Assembly: GCA_002478115.1 (NCBI GenBank)
Contig: DLMH01000167.1
Span: forward strand, 691-12,783
Reading direction: 5' to 3'
Source of the DNA: Candidatus Acidiferrum typicum
GTDB taxonomy: Bacteria; Acidobacteriota; Terriglobia; Acidiferrales; UBA7541
DNA: 12,093 bases
The notes beneath the pieces were generated by a model that saw nothing but the letters and a program-made list of their open reading frames with translations, had not been told where the DNA came from and made no database searches. The stretch's first letter is position 1, and each line of letters begins with the position of its first letter. Positions 6,028 to 12,093 of the stretch are shown piece by piece. Position numbers and translations under genes: made by a program.

Positions 6028-9000
6028 ATGCCCCTGACTCCCGGAACTCGGTTGGGACCCTACGAAATTCTTGCGCCCCTCGGCGCAGGTGGCATGGGTG
6101 AGGTGTATCGCGCCACCGACACGAAACTCGGTCGCGACATAGCCCTCAAGGTGCTGCCCGCCGAAATGGCGCACGATCCGGAGAGACTCGCGCGCTTTCG
6201 TCGTGAGGCCAAAGCTCTCGCCCAACTTGACCATCCGAACATCGTCACCATCCACTCGGTGGAGGAATGCGACGGCGTCCACTTCCTGACGATGCAGTTG
6301 GTCGAAGGGCAGCCACTCGACCGCCTGATCCCCGCAAGTGGCCTTCCCATCGAGCAGATCGTCGAAATTGCCAGTGCGCTGGGCGACGCGCTCGCGGCCG
6401 CGCATGAGAAAGGCATCGTACATCGCGACTTGAAGCCCGCCAATGTCATGGTCTCGAACGAAGGCCGCGTCAAAGTGCTGGACTTTGGATTAGCAAAAGA
6501 TGTTCGCGCAGCCAACCCCGGCGATGCCACGCTGACCTCGGCGAGCCAAACCCAAGTGGGCGTGGTAATGGGGACGCCAGCCTACATGTCTCCCGAACAG
6601 ACATCGGGTCGCCCCCTCGACCATCGCACCGACATTTTTTCCCTGGGCGTCGTGCTCTACGAGATGGCGACGGGACGGCGGCCCTTCGATGGCAATTCTT
6701 CCGCCGAGTTGGTCTCCGCAATTCTGCGGGACACTGCACCGTCCGTCACCGACGTTCGCCCCGATCTGCCGAGCGATCTGGCCCGCATCATCCGGCGCTG
6801 TTTGGAGAAGGATCCGCGACACCGCGTGCAGACGGCGCGCGACGTCAGCAACGAATTTCGCGATCTGGCACGACAGACATCACAGAAGGTGGTCCCGGCA
6901 ACGCCCCCGACATCGCGTGCCGTGCCCACCGCTGACTCGGGCGCGGCCTGCGCCGAGGAAGGATTCTGGGTCGCTGTGCTGCCGTTGAAGTACGCGGGTA
7001 CAAGCACAGAACTCAAAGCCCTGGCCGATGGCCTGTCCGAAGAAATCGTCGCGGGACTGTCGCGTTTCTCGTACCTTCGTGTGATCACGAGCAGTTCGAC
7101 GCAACGCTACGCCGATCAGTCCCCCGATTTGCGAGTGGTGGGTAAGGATCTGGGAGCCCACTACGTCATGAACGGCAGTCTTCGCCAGATTGGCGCCCGG
7201 CTCCGATTAGCGGTGCAACTCGTCGATGCCACCACAGGCGCGCAACTGTGGGCTGAAACCTATGAGCGTCCGTTTAGTGCCGAAGTGGTTTTCGAACTCC
7301 AGGACGACCTCGTTCCCCGCATCGTTTCTACGGTCGCCGACATGCACGGAGTCTTGCCGCGCAGCATGAGCGAAGCTGTGCGGCTGAAGGCTGCCGATCA
7401 AATGAGCCCATACGAAGCGCTGCTCCGCAGCTTCGGCTACAACGAGCGCTTCACCCCCGAAGACCTTGCCGAAGTGCGGACCTGCCTGGAACGAGCCGTC
7501 CAACAGGCCCCTGGGAACGCCGACTGTTGGGCCATGCTGTCGGTGATGTACGCAAACGAGTACGGGCACTGGGACAACGCGAAGCCGGATTCCCTCGACC
7601 GGTCACTGCGAGCCGCCCGGACGGCGGTCGAAGCGGCACCGTTGCATTCCTTGCCTTACTACGCCTTGGCTCAGGCTCTCTTCTTCCGGCGAGAAATTCC
7701 GGCTTTCCGGGTTGCCGCGGAACGGGCCGTTTCGCTCAATCCAATGGATGGAGCCACTGCCGCGTTCATGGGTTTGCTCATTGCGTACGCCGGAGATTGG
7801 GAGCGCGGCTGTGCTCTATCGGATAAAGGTTCGCAACTGAATCCCAATCACCCGGGATGGTACCGCTACGCCGCATGGCACGATGCGTACCGCAAGAAAG
7901 ACTACCGCAAAGCTCTGGACGTGGCTCTACACCTCAACGCCCCAAAGAACTACTACACGCATGCGGTGTTGGCCATCTGCTACGCGCAACTTGACCAGAT
8001 GCAGGAGGCGCGCAAGGCGCTCCGGGATATGCTCGCGCTGAAACCGAACTACGCCCAGGTCGCGCGCGAGTTACATGGGAGGTGGATCGAGCCGGATCTC
8101 GTGGAGCAGTTGATGAATGGCCTCCGCAAGGCGGGGCTTGAGATTGGAGGCACAGCGGGAAACTCTTTTGCCGCAAAGGTGTCCGATTCGGGAGCGCTTC
8201 GCGCCCAGGAAGGATTTTGGGTGGCCGTGCTGCCCTTCAAATACAGCGGCGGGAACGCTGACCTCACCGCGTTGGCGGACGGACTGTCTGAGGACGTCGT
8301 GACTGGCTTATCGCGCTTCTCTTATCTGCGGGTGATCGCACGCGGCTCGACGCTGCACTACGCAAACCAGGCAACCGATTTGCGGACTGTTGGCAAGGGA
8401 CTTGGCGCGCGCTATGTCATGGAAGGCAGCCTGCGCCAGGCAGGAACCAAGTTGCGGCTTGCAGTGCAACTCGTGGACACAGTCTCGGGCGCGCATCTGT
8501 GGGCTGAGAACTACGAACGAACTTTCAGCCCGGACGCGGTTTTCGAGTTGCAGGATGACCTTGTGCCACGCATCGTCTCGACCGTCGCCGACATGCACGG
8601 TGTTCTGCCGCGCAGCATGAGCGAAGTGGTTCGGAGCAAGGCCTCGGACCAGTTGAGCCCGTATGAGGCGTTTCTGCGCAGCATTGATTTCAATTACCGC
8701 GTAACTCCCGAAGAGCATGCCGCGGCGCGGACCTGCATGGAGCGGGCCGTTCAACAGGCGCCGGGTTATGCCGATGGCTGGGCCATGCTGTCGGGGCTGT
8801 ATGCGGAAGAGTACGGCATGGAATACAATGTGCTACCCGATTCTGTTGGGCGCGCACTCCAAGCCGCGCAGCGAGCGGTCGACGCCGCACCTTTAAATGC
8901 CCTTGCGCACCAAGCCCTGGCCAGGGCTCTGTTCTTCCGCAAGGATTTTCAGGCCTTCCGAACTTCGGCGGAACTGGCCATCGAACTAAACCCGATGAGC

Positions 9001-9447
9001 GCATCCACTCTTTGTGCCATGGGCACCTTGATAGCGTACGTGGGCGACTGGGAGCACGGCTGCGCCTTGGTGGAGCGGGCCATGCAACTCCTTCCGCGCC
9101 ATCCAGGATGGTACTTGTTTCCTCTCTTCCACAAGGCGTACCGCAATGGCGACTACCACGGCGCGGTGAGCGCCGGACTCAAGTTCAATATTCCGGGTTT
9201 TTTCGCTACGCATTTGTTCATGGCGGCTGCCTACGCGCAGCTTGGGGAACGTGACGCGGCGGGCAAAGAGCTGCGGGATCTGCTAAGGGTGAGGCCGGGC
9301 ATAGCCGTGTGGGCGCGCGAAGGTCTCCGGAGGTACCACGATCGGGAACTCGTCGAGCATTATATCGATGGCCTCCGCAAAGCGGGACTGGAGATTACCA
9401 GCGAGCAATCATCGGCGCCCACCAAGCCCGCATCCCAGACAGAATAA
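6028..9447 (+). CDS. Ser/Thr protein kinase with two tandem TolB-like + TPR modules
   Basis: This 1139-residue kinase has an apparently complete Hanks-type domain (about 12-285): glycine loop GAGGMGEV (19-26), ATP lysine K41 (ALKVL), helix-C glutamate E60, catalytic HRDLKPAN (132-139), DFG (152-154), activation-segment end GTPAYMSPE (182-190) and DIFSLGVVLYEM. A short Ala/Pro/Thr linker follows (about 286-302). The rest is two copies of one module: a TolB-like N-terminal domain of the kind found in CadC/adenylate-cyclase-like regulators (FWVAVLPLKYAG, ALADGLSEEIVAGLSRFSYL, GAHYVMNGSLRQ, LRLAVQLVDATTGAQLWAE) and then TPR-like helical repeats with W/A/Y/P spacing. Copy 1 spans about 303-707, copy 2 about 720-1124. 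I see no membrane helix or signal peptide, so it is probably a cytoplasmic signalling protein whose tails bind partners or ligands. Known acidobacterial kinases of this kind usually carry one such tail. Start ATG is chosen for the typical MPLTPGTRLGPYEI opening. Target unknown. Confidence 0.95.
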   Translation: MPLTPGTRLGPYEILAPLGAGGMGEVYRATDTKLGRDIALKVLPAEMAHDPERLARFRREAKALAQLDHPNIVTIHSVEECDGVHFLTMQLVEGQPLDRLIPASGLPIEQIVEIASALGDALAAAHEKGIVHRDLKPANVMVSNEGRVKVLDFGLAKDVRAANPGDATLTSASQTQVGVVMGTPAYMSPEQTSGRPLDHRTDIFSLGVVLYEMATGRRPFDGNSSAELVSAILRDTAPSVTDVRPDLPSDLARIIRRCLEKDPRHRVQTARDVSNEFRDLARQTSQKVVPATPPTSRAVPTADSGAACAEEGFWVAVLPLKYAGTSTELKALADGLSEEIVAGLSRFSYLRVITSSSTQRYADQSPDLRVVGKDLGAHYVMNGSLRQIGARLRLAVQLVDATTGAQLWAETYERPFSAEVVFELQDDLVPRIVSTVADMHGVLPRSMSEAVRLKAADQMSPYEALLRSFGYNERFTPEDLAEVRTCLERAVQQAPGNADCWAMLSVMYANEYGHWDNAKPDSLDRSLRAARTAVEAAPLHSLPYYALAQALFFRREIPAFRVAAERAVSLNPMDGATAAFMGLLIAYAGDWERGCALSDKGSQLNPNHPGWYRYAAWHDAYRKKDYRKALDVALHLNAPKNYYTHAVLAICYAQLDQMQEARKALRDMLALKPNYAQVARELHGRWIEPDLVEQLMNGLRKAGLEIGGTAGNSFAAKVSDSGALRAQEGFWVAVLPFKYSGGNADLTALADGLSEDVVTGLSRFSYLRVIARGSTLHYANQATDLRTVGKGLGARYVMEGSLRQAGTKLRLAVQLVDTVSGAHLWAENYERTFSPDAVFELQDDLVPRIVSTVADMHGVLPRSMSEVVRSKASDQLSPYEAFLRSIDFNYRVTPEEHAAARTCMERAVQQAPGYADGWAMLSGLYAEEYGMEYNVLPDSVGRALQAAQRAVDAAPLNALAHQALARALFFRKDFQAFRTSAELAIELNPMSASTLCAMGTLIAYVGDWEHGCALVERAMQLLPRHPGWYLFPLFHKAYRNGDYHGAVSAGLKFNIPGFFATHLFMAAAYAQLGERDAAGKELRDLLRVRPGIAVWAREGLRRYHDRELVEHYIDGLRKAGLEITSEQSSAPTKPASQTE
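6934..9399 (+). repeat. Intragenic tandem duplication, two units offset by 1251 bp
   Basis: The module beginning DSGA...EGFWVAVLP occurs at residue 303 (base 6934) and again at residue 720 (base 8185). The closing LRKAGLEI occurs at residue 699 (8122) and 1116 (9373). Every landmark I checked is exactly 417 residues apart, so the copies align with no net gap. The TolB-like halves are very similar; the TPR halves are more diverged. A 29-residue block (421-449 and 838-866, starting VFELQDD) is identical in protein but differs at 12 of 29 codons, all silent. Confidence 0.95.
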
Positions 9448-9487
9448 TAAGACGCTTTAACCTCGAAAGCGCCCGCTCATGAATCCT

Positions 9488-9552
9488 CCGAGCGGATGGT
9501 CAGCCAACCTTACCTTACCGGGTTAGGTAAGGGTTGCCCGTCATCCGCTCGG
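9488..9552. repeat. Dispersed hairpin repeat, copy 2
   Basis: This is a long hairpin 40 bases after the kinase stop. The outer arms CCGAGCGGATG (9488-9498) and CATCCGCTCGG (9542-9552) are perfect complements. The inner arms CCTTACC (9508-9514) and GGTAAGG (9526-9532) pair, extended by CAA/TTG with a bulge. No T-run follows, so it is not a classic terminator, though it could stabilise the 3' end of the kinase mRNA. It shares sequence and layout with copy 1 at 4112-4181. Confidence 0.75.
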
Positions 9553-9644
9553 AACGGACATGCCTCGGTAAACACTAACCGTCCAACCGGGACGTATCGA
9601 CGGTAAGTCCGAAATCGCAAGACTCCAGGAGTATCTCCCTTCGC

Positions 9645-9650
9645 TATAAT
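9645..9650 (+). promoter_or_regulatory. Putative -10 box for the SDR gene cluster
   Basis: A perfect TATAAT lies 97 bases before the first SDR start. The matching -35 position (about 9622-9627, ACTCCA) is a poor fit. It would give a 5' leader of roughly 85-90 bases. The rest of the 9448-9746 interval holds only the hairpin repeat. Confidence 0.4.
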
Positions 9651-9746
9651 CACAATCCTACGGCGCAACGGAAAAACATCGCCAATAGCAGCGCTGGAGA
9701 AGCAACGTTAGCGAGAGTCAGGCCAACCGCCCCTTGGAGGATCTGG

Positions 9747-10516
9747 ATGTCAGACATGAATGGCAAAGTAGCTCTGATTACCGGAGCGAGCAGTGGGATT
9801 GGCCGGGCGACCGGTGAGGCCTTTGTGGCGCGAGGCGCCAAGGTAGTTCTTGCGGCGCGGCGCGAACATGAGTTGGCGACGCTCACGACTGAGATAGAGG
9901 CGCAGGGAGGGAAAGCAAGCTTCGTGGTTACGGATGTCGCAATCGCCAAGGATGTCGAACGGATGGTGGCGCATGCGATTGAGACATTTGGCCGGCTCGA
10001 CTACGCCGTGAACAACGCCGGCATCGAGGGGAAGTTAGCAGGCGTCACAGACCTGCCTGAGCAGGACTGGGACCGAGTTCTCGATACGAACCTGAAGGGC
10101 ACCTTCCTGTGCTTGCAGTACGAGGCCCGCGCAATGCTTGCGGGTGGACATGGTGGTGCGATCGTCAACGTCGGTTCCGTAAACTCTTTTCTCGGCTTCC
10201 CCGGCGGCTCGGCGTATGTCGCTTCCAAACACGGGCAAGTTGGGCTGACGACCAGCGTTTCCGCGGAACTGGCGCCGCAGGGAATCCGGTGAACCTCGTG
10301 TGCCCAGGATTCATCGATACGCCGATGCATCACCGGGCGCGCGGCATCGTCGGCGACGACTTGTACGACAAGGTTCTGATACCACGTGTTCATACCAGGC
10401 GGGCAGGCCGCCCGGATGAGATCGCCCAAACAATCCTCTTTCTGTGTTCCGACGAGGCCAGCTACATCTCGGGCACCACGCTGACACCGGATGGCGGGTT
10501 CACTCTGACGGTCTGA
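9747..10516 (+). pseudogene. Short-chain dehydrogenase/reductase (SDR) split by a single-base frameshift
   Basis: This is a classical SDR, an NAD(P)-dependent oxidoreductase of about 256 residues. The first frame (to TGA 10290-10292) has the cofactor loop TGASSGIG (12-19), NNAG (89-92), catalytic N115, S144 (VGSVNS), Y157 and K161 (YVASK). It ends at APQGIR. The next frame resumes as NLVCPGFIDTPM and ends in the family-typical FLCSDEASYISGTTLTPDGG, stopping at 10516. The family expects GIRVN here. Adding one G to the GG at about 10287-10289 restores it exactly, so this is a single lost base in a short G-run. Either the gene is freshly inactivated or the base is a sequencing error; nothing else in it is decayed. 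GGAGG at 9736-9740, 6 bases before ATG, is a strong ribosome site. Arg residues after the second strand (LAARR) suggest NADP(H). It is 56 bp upstream of a second SDR and probably co-transcribed. Substrate unknown. Confidence 0.9.
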
Positions 10517-10572
10517 CTTGAATTATTTCGCAGCATCAATCTTGTTCGTTGGTCCTTGAAAGGGAGCGCTTG

Positions 10573-11340
10573 ATGAAAACGCATGCATTGTTTGACCTAA
10601 CCGGTCGGGTGGCTGTAGTGACTGGCGGTAATGGCGGAATTGGTCGTGGCATCGCGCTCGGATTGGCCGAAGCCGGGGCTGCCGTCGCGGTGTTTGGACG
10701 AAACGACGAAAAGAACCAGCGAGTGCTTTCCGAATTGAAAGCAATCGGTGTTCCATCGATTGCTGTAATGGTTGATGTGACCAATCGTGCTGGACTGGAA
10801 CCCGCGCTTAACAGGGTCGAGAGCGAACTCGGTGGCATAGGCATTCTGGTAAACAATGCCGGCAACGTGTCGCTGAGCGGCGGTGTGTTGCAGGAAAAAC
10901 CTGAAGATTGGGACAACGTCATTGAGACGCAACTCAACTCAGTTTTCCTTCTTTCGAAGCTGGCTGCCAGATCGATGGTCAGTAATAAAGGTGGAAAGAT
11001 TATTAACATTGGCAGCATGTACTCGTTCTTTGGATCTGGGCTCGTCCCTTCTTATAGCGCCGCGAAAGGAGCGATCGTCCAACTGACCAAGTCCATGGCC
11101 ATTGAACTCGCCCCGCACAACATTCAAGTCAATGCGATTGCGCCGGGGTGGATTGAAACGGACATGACGGCGCCTGTACGTGCAATGCCCATGAACGATG
11201 AAATTCTTGCGCGGACCCCCGCCGGTCGATGGGGCCAACCGGAAGAACTTGCCGGAACAGCCGTGTACTTGGCCTCGCGGGCATCGGACTTCGTTACCGG
11301 TGCTACGATCCGTGTCGATGGCGGTTATGCGATCCGATAA
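10573..11340 (+). CDS. Short-chain dehydrogenase/reductase (SDR), gluconate 5-dehydrogenase-like
   Basis: This is an intact 255-residue classical SDR. The cofactor loop TGGNGGIG is at 17-24 and NNAG at 94-97. The catalytic tetrad is N122, S148 (INIGS), Y161 and K165 (YSAAK). The stretch VNAIAPGWIETDM and the C-terminal SDFVTGATIRVDGGYAI are standard. The opening FDLTGRVAVVTGG resembles gluconate 5-dehydrogenase or 2-deoxy-D-gluconate 3-dehydrogenase, but SDR substrates cannot be read from sequence alone. GRN after the second strand suggests NADP(H). ATG 10573 is chosen because AGGGAG (10561-10566) sits 6 bases upstream. An in-frame TTG at 10549 would add 8 residues but lacks a ribosome site. 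It lies 56 bp after the frameshifted SDR, to which it is only moderately similar, so this is not a recent duplicate. It is likely transcribed from the same promoter. Confidence 0.93.
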   Translation: MKTHALFDLTGRVAVVTGGNGGIGRGIALGLAEAGAAVAVFGRNDEKNQRVLSELKAIGVPSIAVMVDVTNRAGLEPALNRVESELGGIGILVNNAGNVSLSGGVLQEKPEDWDNVIETQLNSVFLLSKLAARSMVSNKGGKIINIGSMYSFFGSGLVPSYSAAKGAIVQLTKSMAIELAPHNIQVNAIAPGWIETDMTAPVRAMPMNDEILARTPAGRWGQPEELAGTAVYLASRASDFVTGATIRVDGGYAIR

Positions 11341-11386
11341 CATTCCGAACGCGACTCTGCATGCCTCCGACGCGTTCTCCCGGTGA

Positions 11387-11506
11387 ATGGAGCGCAAACT
11401 TCAGTTTGGCTATCCGTCCCAAGAGGTGAAGGTTGAGGCGTTCGCAAAGCTTGAGAGCTTGCCCATCAACTTCCGCGCAGTTGGCCAACCGGAACTAATC
11501 GATTGA
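11387..11506 (+). CDS. Possible 39-residue ORF of unknown function
   Basis: ATG 11387 to TGA 11506 encodes MERKLQFGYPSQEVKVEAFA, continuing KLESLPINFRAVGQPELID. Composition is balanced and protein-like rather than Arg/Ser-rich as in most shadow frames. It fills much of the 233-bp gap between the SDR and the monooxygenase-like gene. There is no Shine-Dalgarno sequence: a TGA of the same frame sits immediately before the ATG. It may be a small gene, the tail of a decayed gene, or chance. I recognise no family. Confidence 0.25.
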   Translation: MERKLQFGYPSQEVKVEAFAKLESLPINFRAVGQPELID

Positions 11507-11573
11507 GCCACGACGTCGAAAAGCCCACGGACAGGACAATCAGTCGGCGTGCGACACAAAGGAGGATTTGAGC

Positions 11574-11936
11574 ATGATCAAGCACACGGTGCGCTTCACC
11601 GTCTATCTCACGATCAACGAAGGAAAGTTTGATGAGTTTGAAGGTATTGCGCAAGCAATGATTGTGGGCACTCAGAAAGAACCAGGCGCCCTCGGCTACG
11701 ATTGGTATTTGAGTGGTGATCGCAGGCAGTGCCGGATTCTCGAAACCTACGCCGATGCAGATGCTGTGCTGGCTCACGTGACGGGCCCGGTGGTGCAGGA
11801 ATTTGTGCCGAAAATTCTCGCGGCCTCGAGCATCAGCCGCTTCGAGGTTTATGGAGACCCCGGCCCGAAGGCAGCACAAGTGCTCGCGGGATTTGGGGCC
11901 CAGATCTTCGAACTCTGGCACGGGCTCAGCCGCTGA
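11574..11936 (+). CDS. Antibiotic biosynthesis monooxygenase (ABM)-like / putative quinol monooxygenase
   Basis: A 120-residue protein with one dimeric alpha-beta-barrel domain of the ABM superfamily, which includes YgiN-type quinol monooxygenases and cofactor-free oxygenases. VRFTVYLTINEGKFDEFEGI forms the first strand and helix, EPGALGYDWYLSGD the centre, and RILETYADADAVLAHVTGP the conserved strand-helix. The C-terminal SRFEVYGDPGP is typical of this subgroup. AAAGGAGG at 11558-11565 lies 8 bases before ATG 11574. An in-frame TTG at 11568 is only 2 bases from it and is rejected as start. It follows the SDR genes in the same direction with a 233-bp gap, so co-transcription is possible but not shown. 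An oxidative small-molecule role fits the neighbours, but the substrate is unknown. The family also contains members with no enzymatic role. Confidence 0.8.
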   Translation: MIKHTVRFTVYLTINEGKFDEFEGIAQAMIVGTQKEPGALGYDWYLSGDRRQCRILETYADADAVLAHVTGPVVQEFVPKILAASSISRFEVYGDPGPKAAQVLAGFGAQIFELWHGLSR

Positions 11937-11942
11937 CCCTGC

Positions 11943-12014
11943 ATCGCCATCGATCCCTACCGCGCCGACCCGCGCTTCCAGGCCCTGCTCCGGAGAATGA
12001 ACCTAGCGCAGAAC
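11943..12014 (+). pseudogene. C-terminal tail remnant of a TPR-containing protein (probably Ser/Thr kinase)
   Basis: Right after the ABM-like stop, in the same frame, the sequence reads IAIDPYRADPRFQALLRRMN followed by LAQ. The motif DPRFQ-LLRRMN is a very common last line of TPR-tailed Ser/Thr kinases in acidobacteria as I recall them. No start, TPR array or kinase domain precedes it; only the tail remains. The frame stays open to the window end without recognisable protein. It is most likely a relic left by deletion. The match is short, so chance resemblance cannot be fully excluded. Confidence 0.5.
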
Positions 12015-12033
12015 GGAGCGCGCGATAGCGTCG

Positions 12034-12049
12034 GGTTGGTCGGCCAACC
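12034..12049. repeat. Small hairpin GGTTGG/CCAACC
   Basis: A perfect 6-bp stem with a 4-base loop (TCGG). The segment TTGGTCGGCCAACC resembles the left arm of the hairpin repeats at 4112 and 9488 (TGGTC.GCCAACC), but the rest of the repeat is not present, so it may be a partial copy or coincidence. Confidence 0.3.
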
Positions 12050-12093
12050 GGGAGTTGACGGATTGGTGGCTGCAGGGTCGAAAATCCTTCACG

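Noticed and set aside
5899..6423. 174-codon minus-strand open frame over the glycosyltransferase end and kinase start
   Set aside because: It mirrors conserved kinase motifs on the plus strand and shares antisense features with the frame at 19-660, so it is a shadow.
9448..9746. Possible riboswitch in the leader upstream of the SDR genes
   Set aside because: No recognised aptamer consensus is visible. The structured part is explained by the hairpin repeat.
11480..11489. Palindrome GTTGGCCAAC
   Set aside because: A single 10-bp palindrome inside the possible 39-codon ORF. It is not placed near a promoter and is too short to call an operator.

Overview
The window looks like accessory chromosome from an Acidobacteriota bacterium, most like the Solibacter/Bryobacter group. 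This rests on the GC-rich codon use, the Ser/Thr kinases with TolB-like and TPR tails, and several fragments that resemble acidobacterial families I recall; no database search was possible. I see no rRNA, tRNA, CRISPR array, transposase or integrase.

The left part (about 1-2,100) is a gene graveyard. A 5' fragment of a Ser/Thr kinase is frameshifted just before its DFG motif and joins directly to an internal fragment of a ComM/YifB-type Mg-chelatase-like ATPase, which carries two further frameshifts. This butts onto a minus-strand DoxX-like membrane protein lacking both ends, and that in turn joins a short minus-strand piece of a second membrane protein with an in-frame stop. Next comes an intact minus-strand MocR/PdxR-type regulator (GntR winged helix plus aminotransferase-like domain, 2126-3607). 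A small Cys-rich protein of unknown function (3622-4059) is divergent to it. About 670 bases follow without a convincing gene, but they hold one copy of a hairpin repeat whose second copy lies near 9490.

The centre holds two intact plus-strand genes: a GT1-type glycosyltransferase (4729-5970) and, 57 bp later, a 1139-residue Ser/Thr kinase (6028-9447). The C-terminal two thirds of the kinase is an in-frame tandem duplication of a TolB-like plus TPR module. The two copies are offset by exactly 417 residues with no net gap. A TACAAT box 13 bp before the kinase ATG suggests its own near-leaderless promoter.

The right part has a hairpin repeat, a TATAAT box and a cluster of small oxidoreductase genes: an SDR broken by a single-base frameshift (9747-10516), an intact SDR (10573-11340), a possible 39-codon ORF, and an antibiotic-biosynthesis-monooxygenase-like protein (11574-11936). 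Immediately after it, in the same frame, is what looks like the last ~20 codons of a TPR-tailed kinase. Kinase debris therefore flanks the window on both sides of an intact kinase gene. I infer repeated gene-family expansion and decay rather than a single defined system; I did not find a coherent new multi-gene system.
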